64,000 nucleotides of DNA from an uncultured Psychroserpens sp. (GCA_947488655.1 CANKZZ010000003.1:62001-126000); one strand, 5' to 3'. Counted from the first letter of the stretch, positions 16,606 through 26,075 are shown. Program-made: numbers and translations. The notes: generated by a model from the sequence alone, not told the origin.

Positions 16606-18498
16606 TTAATCTCTACGTCTAGAGCGTCTTGGTCTATCAGATCCAGAAGCGGTTTCAGAGCGTCTAGAGTCTCCTCCAGAGCTTCGTCTGTCACTTCTAT
16701 TACCAGAGCCAGAGTCGCTACGTTTACCAGAGCTACGTCTATCACTTCTATTTCCAGAGCCAGAGTCGCTGCGTCTTCCGCCAGAGCGTCTTTCTCCTCT
16801 TGGGCTATCAGAGCGTCTTCCTCTTCCGCCACCATCTCTTCTTCCGCCACCAGAGCGTCCGCCTCGACTTCGTCCTTTATCTTCACTAACTTCTACGTTA
16901 ACAAAACGACCATCATGTTTAAAATCTGTAAAGAATGCCAATACTTTCTCCTGACTTTCTTTTTCGGTATTAAAGAAAGAAAAGCTTTCTTTTACATCGA
17001 CTTTAAAAACATCATCACGACCTAACTCTAAAACTTCTTTTAAGAAATCTTTTAGTTTCATCCAATCGTAACCATCTTTTCTACCTACATTAATAAAGTA
17101 ACGCGTTTCATTAGCGCTTCCTCCATAACCTCGTCCGCCAGAATCTCCTCTCTCTGAGTCTCTAGATGATGAGCTTGGCTCATTAAGTTTTTTAGATTTT
17201 TGATAGTAATTAAAGAAACGTGTAAACTCTACAGAGAAGAATTTTTTAATTAATTCATCCTTATCAGTATCTGCAAACAATTCGTTAATACTGCCTAAAT
17301 GTTTATCTATCTCGTGATTTACTTCTGTATTATGTATTTTATTAGCGAGAGACATTAATTGTACTTCGCAAATTTCCATCCCATCAGGAATTTCTTTTTT
17401 CTCAAATTCTTTTTTGATAATACGCTCAATACCTTTAATCTTACGTACTTCACTCTTAGATACAATAACCATAGAAATACCAGTTTTACCAGCACGTCCT
17501 GTTCGTCCAGAACGATGTGTGTAAATTTCTGGTTCATCAGGTAATTGGTAATTAATAACGTGAGTTATATCATCTACATCAATACCACGTGCAGCTACAT
17601 CTGTAGCAACCAACATTTGTATTTGTTTGTTTCTAAAAGATTTCATTACCAAATCTCTTTGGTTTTGACTTAAATCTCCATGTAAAGCACCAGCACTGTA
17701 ACCATCTTCTATTAAGTTTTCGGCTACTTTTTGTGTATCTCGTTTTGTACGACAAAATACTACCGAAAATATATCTGGATTGGCATCACACAAACGTTTT
17801 AAAGCTTGGTAACGATCTCTTGCGTTTACTAAATAGTACTCGTGAGAAACCTGGCTTGTACTTTCATTTTTATTACCAACAGTAATCTCTATTGGGTCGT
17901 GCATAAAGTCCTTTGCAATTCTAGATACCTCTTTAGGCATCGTTGCAGAAAACAACCATGTACTTTTATCTTTAGGTGTATGAGATAGAATATCTGTTAT
18001 ATCATCATAGAAACCCATGTTTAACATCTCATCTGCTTCATCCAAAACAGCATATTCAATTTTAGAGATATCTACCATATTTCTACTAATCATATCTTTC
18101 ATACGACCAGGAGTTGCTACAATAATTTGTGCACCACGTTTTACAGACCTTGCTTGATCTTGTATGCTTGCTCCACCATAAATAGCAGTAACATTTAAAC
18201 CACTACAGTATTTACCATATAGTTTAAGTTCGTTAGCAATTTGTAAACAAAGCTCACGAGTAGGCGATAATATTAAACCTTGCGTTGTACGACTGTTAAC
18301 ATCAATTTTATGAAGCATTGGGAAACCAAATGCTGCAGTTTTACCAGTTCCTGTTTGCGCTAGGGCAACAAGATCTGTATCTTCTTCTAATAAAATTGGA
18401 ATTGCTTTTGCTTGTACATCACTCGGACTTTCAAATCCTAAATCTGTAATAGCATGTAATAGGTCTTCATTAAGACCGAGTTCTTGGAATGTGCTCAT
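16606..18498 (-). CDS. deaD: DEAD-box ATP-dependent RNA helicase (DeaD/CsdA type)
   Basis: A 630-aa RNA helicase for ribosome assembly and RNA unwinding, often cold-induced. Motifs in order: Q-motif region, AQTGTGKT (47-54), PTRELCLQI, DEAD, SAT, and HRSGRTGRAGKTG. A DbpA-type RNA-binding domain follows (FINVGRKDGYDWMKLKDFL). The last ~75 residues are a low-complexity Arg/Ser/Gly tail with a DNA-level direct repeat (units like SGSGNRSDRRSSG), probably binding RNA. The gene has a leader of about 130 nt and its own promoter and terminator. The repeat-rich 3' end opens a spurious frame at 16554-16886. Confidence 0.95.
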   Translation of the reverse strand: MSTFQELGLNEDLLHAITDLGFESPSDVQAKAIPILLEEDTDLVALAQTGTGKTAAFGFPMLHKIDVNSRTTQGLILSPTRELCLQIANELKLYGKYCSGLNVTAIYGGASIQDQARSVKRGAQIIVATPGRMKDMISRNMVDISKIEYAVLDEADEMLNMGFYDDITDILSHTPKDKSTWLFSATMPKEVSRIAKDFMHDPIEITVGNKNESTSQVSHEYYLVNARDRYQALKRLCDANPDIFSVVFCRTKRDTQKVAENLIEDGYSAGALHGDLSQNQRDLVMKSFRNKQIQMLVATDVAARGIDVDDITHVINYQLPDEPEIYTHRSGRTGRAGKTGISMVIVSKSEVRKIKGIERIIKKEFEKKEIPDGMEICEVQLMSLANKIHNTEVNHEIDKHLGSINELFADTDKDELIKKFFSVEFTRFFNYYQKSKKLNEPSSSSRDSERGDSGGRGYGGSANETRYFINVGRKDGYDWMKLKDFLKEVLELGRDDVFKVDVKESFSFFNTEKESQEKVLAFFTDFKHDGRFVNVEVSEDKGRSRGGRSGGGRRDGGGRGRRSDSPRGERRSGGRRSDSGSGNRSDRRSSGKRSDSGSGNRSDRRSSGGDSRRSETASGSDRPRRSRRRD

Positions 18499-18637
18499 TC
18501 TGTTTGTTTTGTATTCGATTATGTCTTTTTGGTGTTACAAAAGAAGCGAATCGACATACTAAACACTTAAACTTCCAGGTAACACATCCTCACTCTGAGG
18601 AATTTAAATAAACCCAACCCGTGGATTTTTCAAGGTG

Positions 18638-18666
18638 CAAAGATACGCTTTTATTTGGATAAACAA
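18638..18666 (-). promoter_or_regulatory. Putative promoter of deaD
   Basis: On the minus strand TTG (18666-18664) is followed after 18 nt by TATCTTTG (18645-18638), a good match to the Bacteroidota consensus TTG-N~19-TAnnTTTG. Confidence 0.55.
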
Positions 18667-18680
18667 TATAGGTGTTTTTT

Positions 18681-18763
18681 CTTCGGAAATTGGCTGTATT
18701 TTAAACGTGGTCTGCTTTTTGTTATTTAGTTAAAAAAATAATAGATAATATACATTTCCGAAG
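18681..18763. repeat. Pair of dispersed decamers CTTCGGAAAT / ATTTCCGAAG
   Basis: Two exact copies face each other (18681-18690 as CTTCGGAAAT; 18754-18763 as ATTTCCGAAG). Eight further exact copies are in the window: 10407, 25078, 33792, 37093, 39291, 40878, 52911 and 60283. Six more 9-mers (TTTCCGAAG or its complement) begin at 7787, 26130, 30252, 31754, 36022 and 39449. Function unknown. Confidence 0.6.
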
Positions 18764-18802
18764 TAAGAGAATTTATATATTGTCAACCTAAACAAATTTA
18801 AT

Positions 18803-19300
18803 ATGAAAAAATTACTTATTGCTCTTCTTGTGTTTACAATGGGAGTACAGATGCAAGCTCAAGAAACTGCAGCTCCAGAAATGGACGAAGCGCAAATGGC
18901 TCGAATGATGGAGCTTATGAGCAAAAAAATTGAAATGGATGTTGATACAGAGCTTTTTACAGCTGTGAGTATGAACACTTATGTGTCTGAAAATCCTAAA
19001 GCTGTGGTGATGGCAATGATGGTACCAGAAACTTTTGCTAAGGCTAAAGAAAAAATGCAAGCCAATGATGAAGAGAAATTTAAGGTTACAGATAAAGGCG
19101 AAAAAGTGGTTAATGGTGTAAATGTATTGTTTATGGAAGGTACATCTATTGCAGAAGGCTCAACCTTAAATAATATGATTTATTGTATGGAGATTGATGC
19201 CAATACATGTTTAATGTTTATTGGTATGGTAGATCAAACTGCAGATGCTAAGTATACTGAGGCAATAACTAAAAGTATGAATTCGGTTATCAAAAAATAG
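18803..19300 (+). CDS. Secreted protein of unknown function
   Basis: A 165-aa protein with signal peptide MKKLLIALLVFTMGVQMQAQ. The mature part is Met- and Glu-rich at its start (DEAQMARMMELMSKKIEMDV) and then has a strand-rich region ending CMEIDANTCLMFIGMVDQT, with two Cys that could form a disulphide. I do not recognise the family. It is monocistronic with its own strong terminator. Confidence 0.7.
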   Translation: MKKLLIALLVFTMGVQMQAQETAAPEMDEAQMARMMELMSKKIEMDVDTELFTAVSMNTYVSENPKAVVMAMMVPETFAKAKEKMQANDEEKFKVTDKGEKVVNGVNVLFMEGTSIAEGSTLNNMIYCMEIDANTCLMFIGMVDQTADAKYTEAITKSMNSVIKK

Positions 19301-19318
19301 GCATTCGTCTAGAATAGA

Positions 19319-19351
19319 TAAAAAAAATCCAGCAACTGCTGGATTTTTTTT
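19319..19351 (+). terminator. Rho-independent terminator
   Basis: aaaaatccagca / tgctggattttt with a very short loop and T-run, 19 nt after the stop at 19300. Confidence 0.88.
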
Positions 19352-19407
19352 ATTTGTAACAAATTATAACCGATATCTCTGTATAATTACATTTGGAATC
19401 TTTTTAC

Positions 19408-20523
19408 TTACTTCTTTTTTGTCACCATTTTTCCTTTATGGTTCGTGTCATTTGCTATAAGTTCAAAATTAACGACTCCTAGAACTAATTCCTCTTGGGT
19501 AATGATTTTAACTTTCCACAAACCATGCTTTAAATTTGATTTATAAGTATAAGCACGATAACCATCGTTTCTACCTCCTGTAATATCATAATTTATGTCC
19601 TCTATGGTTTCCCAATCATCTAGAGTGGGATTAAACCACTGCCAACGATGGGCTATATTTTTTTTAATATCTGTAGGCGCAAATATAGAGGTGTAAACAT
19701 AAACTGTTTGTCCTGGCTTATACATCACTTTATGTTTGTGATTTCTCCAAAATATATACCATTCTTCGGCTTCGTATGTCACAAAATAATCAGAATTTGA
19801 CTTTTTAACATTATGAGCAACAATACCACTCTCAAGAGCAAGTGGGACAGGAGGTATTAAATTAAAGAGATAGAAAAGATTAAAACTCACGTATATAGTA
19901 AGTATAATACTAAATATTTTAAATCGATTAAGTTCTATACGTGTACTAGGACTAGATTTATATATTATTGCAATTAAGGTTAAGGTTATAAACAAACTCA
20001 CTAATCCTGAGAACATAAATACAGTGGTATTCATTTCTTTAGTTAAAACAGGAATCATGAATGTGCAAAAGGTGAAATTAACAAAGAAATAAACACTAAA
20101 CTGCAAGTATTTATTTGAGATTCTTTTTTTTAGAATTTCGTTTGCAATTAATAGCGCTAAAAGAAGAACAAAAAACGAAATTGTTTTTGATAGCGAAACA
20201 CTTCTAGAGAAATAAATTACAAAGGCACTAGATAAACCACCAAAGAAAAACTGAATTACTAAAGGGAAATAGCTCTCATAGCGCTCAAGTATTGTGTTTT
20301 TCCATTTTCCATCGTCAGATAGATTAAATAGAAATAAAACAATAGTTAACGAAATCATATGTAGATTTAATACAATTAAATCATACAATCTATCAACACG
20401 ACCTAGTGTTAGGGTATCAAAAATGAAACCACCAATAAAAAAAACAACAGGTGCATATTTTTTATGTTTACTAAAAAATTTCTGAGCCTTGCTTCTTCTA
20501 AGTTTAACTAACTGCCTTTTCAT
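19408..20523 (-). CDS. DUF2914-type integral membrane protein
   Basis: A 371-aa protein. A basic N-terminus (RQLVKLRRSKAQKFFSKHKKY) precedes about seven membrane helices (to about residue 225), then a soluble C-terminal domain of the DUF2914 type: IAHRWQWFNPTLDDWETIED and GRNDGYRAYTYKSNLKHGLW. No function is established for this family to my knowledge; the C-terminal domain is presumably extracytoplasmic. It is a single-gene unit. Confidence 0.8.
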   Translation of the reverse strand: MKRQLVKLRRSKAQKFFSKHKKYAPVVFFIGGFIFDTLTLGRVDRLYDLIVLNLHMISLTIVLFLFNLSDDGKWKNTILERYESYFPLVIQFFFGGLSSAFVIYFSRSVSLSKTISFFVLLLALLIANEILKKRISNKYLQFSVYFFVNFTFCTFMIPVLTKEMNTTVFMFSGLVSLFITLTLIAIIYKSSPSTRIELNRFKIFSIILTIYVSFNLFYLFNLIPPVPLALESGIVAHNVKKSNSDYFVTYEAEEWYIFWRNHKHKVMYKPGQTVYVYTSIFAPTDIKKNIAHRWQWFNPTLDDWETIEDINYDITGGRNDGYRAYTYKSNLKHGLWKVKIITQEELVLGVVNFELIANDTNHKGKMVTKKK

Positions 20524-20571
20524 ATTAAAGATAAACCTTTAATATAGGTAATACTATCTAATATGCACATA

Positions 20572-21147
20572 TTATAAATTATTTAAATGCTCTACAAGTA
20601 ATCTAACAGCTTTACCACGATGACCAATTTGGTTTTTTTTATCTAAAGATATTTCTGCAAAAGTTTGATTATAACCACTAGCTTTAAAAATAGGATCATA
20701 ACCAAAGCCATCGTCTCCATATTTTTGCGTTGTAATTTCTCCTTTGCAAATACCTGTAAAGGTTTCTAACTTATCATTAAGATGTAGCGCAATGACTGTT
20801 TTAAACTGAGCATTTCTATTTGGTTTATTTAATAGATTTGATAAAAGGAGATTCATATTATCATTAGCATCTCTTTGCTCACCTGCGTAACGAGCACTAA
20901 AGACACCTGGTTCGTTATTTAATGCTGCTACTTCTAAACCCGTATCATCAGCAAAACAATCAAAGCCATAATGTTCTTTAATATAATCGGCTTTTTGTAT
21001 CGCATTACCTTTTATGGTAAGTTGGGTTTCTGGTACATCCTCAAAGCAACCTATATCTTTTAAACTTAATAATTTAATGTGTTTTGGTATTAGCGATTGT
21101 ACTTCTTTAATTTTATTAGGATTATTTGTAGCAAAGACAAGTTTCAT
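20572..21147 (-). CDS. rdgB: Non-canonical purine NTP pyrophosphatase (RdgB/HAM1)
   Basis: A 191-aa house-cleaning enzyme that hydrolyses ITP/XTP and their deoxy forms. It has the signature ATNNPNKIKEV, the metal site DDTGLEV, FGYDPIF and the C-terminal DKKNQIGHRGKA. I start at ATG 21147; the longer frame from 21174 would contain the -7 box at 21163-21170. Confidence 0.95.
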   Translation of the reverse strand: MKLVFATNNPNKIKEVQSLIPKHIKLLSLKDIGCFEDVPETQLTIKGNAIQKADYIKEHYGFDCFADDTGLEVAALNNEPGVFSARYAGEQRDANDNMNLLLSNLLNKPNRNAQFKTVIALHLNDKLETFTGICKGEITTQKYGDDGFGYDPIFKASGYNQTFAEISLDKKNQIGHRGKAVRLLVEHLNNL

Positions 21148-21162
21148 GACGATGGTTTTTTT

Positions 21163-21170
21163 CAAAAATA
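21163..21170 (-). promoter_or_regulatory. Putative -7 box of rdgB
   Basis: TATTTTTG on the minus strand, 15 nt before the chosen start. This is close for a -7 box, so a very short leader is implied. Confidence 0.35.
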
Positions 21171-21264
21171 GCAATAACTCATCTTTTATTTTATAAATAA
21201 ATTTTAATAAAGATATTTGTTAACTTTAAAACATTATTATAATGTATTGCAAATAGATGTTAGT

Positions 21265-22293
21265 ATGATGAAATTAAACATTTTGTATAATGACTTGTTG
21301 GATAGTTTTAATAATATTTCTGGTATTATTGGAGATAAACGCACCAACGAGGCAGGATTTGGGTATACAAATTTGAAAAATTCTATTGGAGAAGGTGTAA
21401 TATCTGTATCTATTATTTCAAGAGATATTTCGGTGTTAATATTAGATGCCACCTTAGTTGACGATTTAGAAGTAACACTTAGCGGAAATTCAACTCAAAT
21501 AATTGATTTTATATTTTGTCTTGAAGGTCACATTGAACATAAATTTAGTTCGACCTCTAATTATACTCCAATAAACTTTAGACAAAATACTATTGTTAAA
21601 CGAAGTAATAAAACTAAAACAGAGCTTAAGTTTCCTAAAAACGTGCCTCTAAAAGTAAGTATAATTTCATATTTACCATTGAGTAATGATATAGATACTG
21701 GAGATTTTAGCGAGTTGAGATCAAACGCTTTTAATGTTTTATCTAATGTATATGCTAAGGAGAACTTCTTATACTCTGGAAGAATTTGTTTTAGAACCTC
21801 TGGCTATGTAAATGATATTTTAAAATATAATATTAATGACACTAAAGACATTTTATTTAAAGAGGCAGCAATTCTTAATACGATTGCTTCTCAAATAGAC
21901 AGGCACTCGCAGGACATATCTAACGACCAATTAGATGCTCCTTTGCGTTTATATGATATAGATAAAATTATGGCGTTAGAAACTTTTATAGAAAACAATC
22001 TTACAGAGAATTTGACACTTAGGCGATTAGAAATGATTTCTGGCTTAAACTCTACAAAGTTACAAGCTGGTTTTAAATATTTGTATGATAAAACGGTTTC
22101 TATTTATGTAACCGAAAAACGATTAGAAAAGGCAGCTAAATTAATTTTCGAATCAGATTTAAATGTCTCTGAACTAGTTTATAGTGTTGGTTTTAGCAGT
22201 AGAAGCTATTTTTCAAAAATTTTTAAAAACCATTTTGGTGTCTTGCCCTCTCAGTGTAAATCTAATCCAGATTTATTAGCAATTAAATCATAG
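21265..22293 (+). CDS. AraC-family transcriptional regulator next to a BLUF photoreceptor gene
   Basis: A 342-aa regulator. The C-terminal ~100 residues are a standard AraC double helix-turn-helix (TLRRLEMISGLNSTKLQAGF; ELVYSVGFSSRSYFSKIFKN). The N-terminal ~230 residues resemble the beta-rich effector part of flavobacterial AraC proteins but no ligand can be read. The ATG at 21265 is chosen over TTG 21217. The BLUF gene starts 18 nt downstream on the same strand, so this regulator may be controlled by, or control, the light sensor; that is inference from position. Confidence 0.88.
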   Translation: MMKLNILYNDLLDSFNNISGIIGDKRTNEAGFGYTNLKNSIGEGVISVSIISRDISVLILDATLVDDLEVTLSGNSTQIIDFIFCLEGHIEHKFSSTSNYTPINFRQNTIVKRSNKTKTELKFPKNVPLKVSIISYLPLSNDIDTGDFSELRSNAFNVLSNVYAKENFLYSGRICFRTSGYVNDILKYNINDTKDILFKEAAILNTIASQIDRHSQDISNDQLDAPLRLYDIDKIMALETFIENNLTENLTLRRLEMISGLNSTKLQAGFKYLYDKTVSIYVTEKRLEKAAKLIFESDLNVSELVYSVGFSSRSYFSKIFKNHFGVLPSQCKSNPDLLAIKS

Positions 22294-22311
22294 TTTTCTA
22301 AACAATTGTAA

Positions 22312-22740
22312 ATGTCTTATTCAATTATATATCAATCAAAAGCACAAGATAATCTCAAAATAACCGAAATTGATAACATGCTTTTAAAAGCCAAGCGGTT
22401 TAATAAAGAGCATAATATTACAGGATGCATTGTTTATCATGATGACCGTTTTATACAAATTATAGAAGGTGAAAAGCCCGAAATCATAAATTTATATGCT
22501 AAAATTAAAGATGATAAAAGACATTTTGATGTTATGACTTTATCTGAAACTGCTACAAATCAAACTCTTTGGGATGATTGGTCTATGGCATTTTATAAAT
22601 TTACAGGAGACGCTTTGAGAGATCAAAATAATAGGATGTTATTAGAAGTTTATTTTGAATCGGCTAATCAACAGCAACAATCATCCAAAGTTTTTAAAAC
22701 ACTTAAACAAAGTGTGCTACAATTATTAAACACTATTTAA
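22312..22740 (+). CDS. BLUF-domain blue-light photoreceptor
   Basis: A 142-aa protein made of one FAD-binding BLUF domain plus a helical tail. The photochemical residues are all present: Tyr7 (SIIYQSKA), Asn31 (RFNKEHNITG), Gln49 (RFIQIIEG), Trp90 and Met92 (WDDWSMAF). Their spacing equals that of AppA (Tyr21, Asn45, Gln63, Trp104, Met106). There is no output domain, so signalling must be by protein-protein contact. The AraC gene immediately upstream is the obvious candidate partner. Family call is firm; partnership is inferred. Confidence 0.93.
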   Translation: MSYSIIYQSKAQDNLKITEIDNMLLKAKRFNKEHNITGCIVYHDDRFIQIIEGEKPEIINLYAKIKDDKRHFDVMTLSETATNQTLWDDWSMAFYKFTGDALRDQNNRMLLEVYFESANQQQQSSKVFKTLKQSVLQLLNTI

Positions 22741-22761
22741 TAAAACAATTAAAAAAAAGTT

Positions 22762-23118
22762 ATGAAAAAGATACTAATTGTGTTTTTAGTGTTATTAATG
22801 GTATCCTGCACAGATTTAAAATATGCAGACGATATTGTTGGAGAATGGGAATGTGTAAGTTGGGTGGATGTAGTCACCTCTGGAGATAAATGCGCTAATA
22901 ATGCATATTTTAGATTTAATAAAGATAACACTTATACCTCAAAGGTAAGCGCTCAAGAAACTACCGGAACTTATAAAATTGCTGATGGAATTTTATACTC
23001 TAAACCAAATGATAAGTTAGAAATTGCAGTAGAAATTAATAAGCTCACAAAAGATACATTAACTTTAACAATGAGTAGATCTGGTAATGCCGAAATTTTA
23101 ACACTCGTTAAAAAATAA
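22762..23118 (+). CDS. Small lipocalin-like lipoprotein
   Basis: A 118-aa lipoprotein (MKKILIVFLVLLMVSC, lipobox VSC). The mature part has the lipocalin-like pattern of small flavobacterial lipoproteins: IVGEWECVSW, FRFNKDNTY, GTYKIADGILYSK, DTLTLTM. It follows the BLUF gene by 21 nt and may be co-transcribed. Ligand unknown. Confidence 0.75.
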   Translation: MKKILIVFLVLLMVSCTDLKYADDIVGEWECVSWVDVVTSGDKCANNAYFRFNKDNTYTSKVSAQETTGTYKIADGILYSKPNDKLEIAVEINKLTKDTLTLTMSRSGNAEILTLVKK

Positions 23119-23230
23119 TGGACTAAATCTTCATAGAAAAATTACCAATACTTTAAGAGTTTTGTTGAATTACTATATTCATATTTTCGTAAATTAGATT
23201 ATACAAATTAACCTAAAAACGAGAAAGATT

Positions 23231-23530
23231 ATGACAGTAAATTTTCAATATGTAGACGTTGATAATAGTGAAACCCTGAACACTTTTACCGAAGAGAAAT
23301 TAGAAAAGCTTTTTAATAGATACGAATTTTTAATTAGCGCAACCGTTAGATTTAAACATGATGTAAATAGCCATGATAAAGGTAAAATTTGCGATATAGA
23401 ATTAAGTCTTCCTGGACCAAGAATTTTTGCAACCTCAGATGAAGCTCAATATGAAGTTGCTGTTAGAACTACCATTAGTGATTTAGAACGACAAATTAAA
23501 AAGCGAAAAGAGATTTATAAAACACATTAA
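23231..23530 (+). CDS. hpf: Ribosome hibernation-promoting factor / RaiA family
   Basis: A 99-aa protein of the HPF/RaiA family that binds the 30S decoding centre in stationary phase. Typical parts are the start MTVNFQYVDVDNSETLNTF and the conserved C-terminal helix SDEAQYEVAVRTTISDLERQIKKRKE. It is the short form, lacking the dimerisation domain of long HPF. Confidence 0.88.
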   Translation: MTVNFQYVDVDNSETLNTFTEEKLEKLFNRYEFLISATVRFKHDVNSHDKGKICDIELSLPGPRIFATSDEAQYEVAVRTTISDLERQIKKRKEIYKTH

Positions 23531-23617
23531 AATTCTGCCATTATAATTGTATTTATTTGGTATAGTTTCGTTGCAAATTATAGATAATTATTAAAACTTT
23601 AGGCTTAAGACTTATTG

Positions 23618-24091
23618 CTAGCGATGATGATATGGTTCATTTTTTAAAATGGTAAATCCTCTATATAGTTGCTCTATAATAAATAAGCGAATCATTTGAT
23701 GGGAAAATGTCATTTTAGATAGTGATATTTTCCCATTTGCTTTTTGGTAAACCTCTGGCGAAAACCCGTAAGGTCCACCAATAACAAAAACGAGTTGTTT
23801 AATACCAGAATTCATATGCTTTTGAAGATAGTTAGAGAATCCAACTGAGTCATGTTGTTTTCCGTTTTCATCTAATAAAATTAACACATCTGTAGTATTA
23901 AGTTTATTTAAAATAAGATCGCCTTCTTTTTGCTTTTGTTGATCTTCACTCAAGTTTTTGGCTTTTTTTAAATCTGGTATAATCTCAAATTCAAATTTAA
24001 TATAAAAGCCTAATCGCTTTTGATAATCATCAATAAGCGATTGTAAATCTCTATTGTCTGTTTTGCCTATGGCTAGAAGTTTGATTGTCAT
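23618..24091 (-). CDS. rlmH: 23S rRNA (pseudouridine-1915-N3)-methyltransferase
   Basis: A 157-aa SPOUT methyltransferase acting on helix 69 of 23S rRNA. Signatures: LLDENGKQHDSVGFSNYL, FVIGGPYGF, and the C-terminal FSHQMIRLFIIEQLYRGF followed by NEPYHHR. Length matches the family (about 155-160 aa). Confidence 0.96.
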   Translation of the reverse strand: MTIKLLAIGKTDNRDLQSLIDDYQKRLGFYIKFEFEIIPDLKKAKNLSEDQQKQKEGDLILNKLNTTDVLILLDENGKQHDSVGFSNYLQKHMNSGIKQLVFVIGGPYGFSPEVYQKANGKISLSKMTFSHQMIRLFIIEQLYRGFTILKNEPYHHR

Positions 24092-24195
24092 GTTTCAAAG
24101 TTATACTTTTTTTAAAATTTGGTCATAAAACTTCGATATTGAATTTGTGTTTTTTTTGGTAAGCAATTGTTATTTTTACATTAAATATTTTAAAA

Positions 24196-25056
24196 ATGAT
24201 TTCACAAGAACAATTCAATAAAGAAATAGAACTTATAATATCTAATGCCATAAGAGAAGACGTAGGTGATGGAGATCATAGCTCTCTTGCCTGCATTCCT
24301 GCAACTGCTCAAGGTAAAGGTAAACTATTGGTAAAAGATGAAGGAGTTATTGCTGGTGTTGAATTTGCAAAGCAGGTTTTTGCGTATGTTGATAAAGATA
24401 TGAAGGTAGAAACGCTTATTGAAGATGGTAGCTCTGTAAAATATGGAGATATTGTTTTTTATGTTGAAGGAGCTTCGCAATCTATTTTAAAAGCCGAACG
24501 TCTCGTTTTAAATGCCATGCAACGTATGAGTGCTATTGCAACAAAAACTAAACAGTTTGTTGATTTGTTAGAAGGTACAGGAACAAAAATTTTAGATACT
24601 CGTAAAACAACACCTGGTATTAGAGCTTTAGAAAAATGGGCTGTAAAAATTGGAGGAGGAGAGAACCATAGATTTGCTTTGTACGATATGATTATGCTAA
24701 AAGATAATCATATTGATTTTGCAGGCGGACTTACAAAAGCTATTAACAAAACAAAGCAATATTTAAAAGATACCAATAGGGATTTAAAAATTATTGTAGA
24801 GGCAAGAAATTTAGATGAAATTAGAGAAATTCTAAAAACAGATGGTGTGTACCGCATTTTAATAGATAACTTTAATTATGAAGACACTAAGACTGCTGTA
24901 AAATTAATTGGTGATAAATGTTTGACCGAGTCATCTGGAGGCATTAACGAAAAAACGGTTAGAAAATATGCAGAGTGTGGTGTAGATTTTATCTCATCTG
25001 GAGCGCTAACGCATTCGGTTTATAATATGGATTTGAGCCTAAAAGCTGTAGAATAG
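24196..25056 (+). CDS. nadC: Nicotinate-nucleotide pyrophosphorylase (carboxylating)
   Basis: A 286-aa enzyme that turns quinolinate and PRPP into nicotinate mononucleotide in de novo NAD synthesis. Signatures: REDVGDGDHSS, RKTTPGIRALEKWAVKIGGG, MIMLKDNHI, and the glycine-rich ESSGGINEKTV. It is followed after 44 bp by a YihY-type membrane protein gene; a decamer repeat (25078-25087) lies in the gap. Confidence 0.96.
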   Translation: MISQEQFNKEIELIISNAIREDVGDGDHSSLACIPATAQGKGKLLVKDEGVIAGVEFAKQVFAYVDKDMKVETLIEDGSSVKYGDIVFYVEGASQSILKAERLVLNAMQRMSAIATKTKQFVDLLEGTGTKILDTRKTTPGIRALEKWAVKIGGGENHRFALYDMIMLKDNHIDFAGGLTKAINKTKQYLKDTNRDLKIIVEARNLDEIREILKTDGVYRILIDNFNYEDTKTAVKLIGDKCLTESSGGINEKTVRKYAECGVDFISSGALTHSVYNMDLSLKAVE

Positions 25057-25100
25057 TTGAGGATTTGGAGTTATAAAATTTCCGAAGAAAAAAACAAAAT

Positions 25101-26075
25101 GTGTTAGAGAATCAAGAAGAAAATATTGAAGATAAAATTGAAAGTAAGCTTTGGAAACTACCAGTTTTAAAGCAACTTTTTAAATTATTGACTATCATAA
25201 AAATTCCTGCCTTAGAAGGTTTAACGTTGTATGACTTTTTAAGGATGTATGTTAAGGGAATTATTAAAGGTGCTGTAACGTCTAGAGCGAGTGCAATTGC
25301 ATTTAGTTTTTTTACCGCTATTTTTCCTTTTCTACTATTTGTGATTATTGTAATTCCTTATATTCCTATTCCTAATTTTGAAACAGAGTTTCGTGATTTT
25401 TTAGATTCATTATTACCACCTCAAACATCAGATTTCTTTTTTGAAAATATATTTCAAAACATTTTAACCGATGGTAATGCAGGTTTGATTTCAACTGTAT
25501 TTGTATTGTCATTATTTTTAATGGCAAATGGAGTAAATGCGCTCTTTAGTGGGTTTGAGAGTTCGTACCATCAACAACTAACACGTAGTGTTGTAAAACA
25601 ATATCTATATGCACTTGGCGTAGCGCTTATACTTGTGTTCTTGCTGCTTCTAACGGTCGTGTTTTTAGGGTATTTTCAAATCTATGTGGTGCAAGAACTT
25701 TTAGAAGTTTTGGAGCGACAAGGTTTTGAGACTGCCAGACAAAGTGTATTTTGGCCTAATTTTGCTAAATATATGTTTTTTGTGATTATGCTATATTTAG
25801 CAACAGCAACGCTTTATTATTTTGGAACGAAAGAAGGTAAACATTCTAGATTTTTCTCTGCAGGAGCCTTGTTTACTACAATTTTAATTATTGTTTTTTC
25901 TTACCTTTTTGGAGTGTATATTACTAATTTTGGTAGATACAATGAGCTTTACGGTTCTATTGGAGCCTTATTGATTATTTTATTTTATTTATGGTTAAAC
26001 TCAAATTTATTATTATTAGGGTTTGAACTAAATGCAACAATTAGGCGTTTAAAAAGAAAGAATGATAATGAATAG
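25101..26075 (+). CDS. YihY/BrkB-family membrane protein
   Basis: A 324-aa integral membrane protein with six hydrophobic helices, belonging to the YihY/virulence factor BrkB family: GAVTSRASAIAFSFFTAIFP, RYNELYGSIGALLIILFYLW. The family was once annotated as RNase BN in error; its function is unsettled. Translation begins at GTG 25101; an out-of-frame ATG just before it runs into a stop. It overlaps the following DUF2147 gene by 14 nt. Confidence 0.88.
   Translation: MLENQEENIEDKIESKLWKLPVLKQLFKLLTIIKIPALEGLTLYDFLRMYVKGIIKGAVTSRASAIAFSFFTAIFPFLLFVIIVIPYIPIPNFETEFRDFLDSLLPPQTSDFFFENIFQNILTDGNAGLISTVFVLSLFLMANGVNALFSGFESSYHQQLTRSVVKQYLYALGVALILVFLLLLTVVFLGYFQIYVVQELLEVLERQGFETARQSVFWPNFAKYMFFVIMLYLATATLYYFGTKEGKHSRFFSAGALFTTILIIVFSYLFGVYITNFGRYNELYGSIGALLIILFYLWLNSNLLLLGFELNATIRRLKRKNDNE

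Larger units (their letters stand above)
18499..18802. other. Divergent intergenic region with deaD leader
   Basis: Holds the probable deaD promoter (18638-18666) and a minus-strand leader of about 130 nt. The leader has a small hairpin, CCTCA-ctc-TGAGG, at about 18583-18595. Two copies of the dispersed decamer lie in opposite orientation at 18681-18690 and 18754-18763. No gene is seen. Confidence 0.55.

Noticed and set aside
16554-16886. 110-codon acidic minus-strand frame
   Set aside because: Shadow of the Arg/Ser/Gly-rich tail of the DEAD-box helicase in another frame; composition is an artefact of the repeat.
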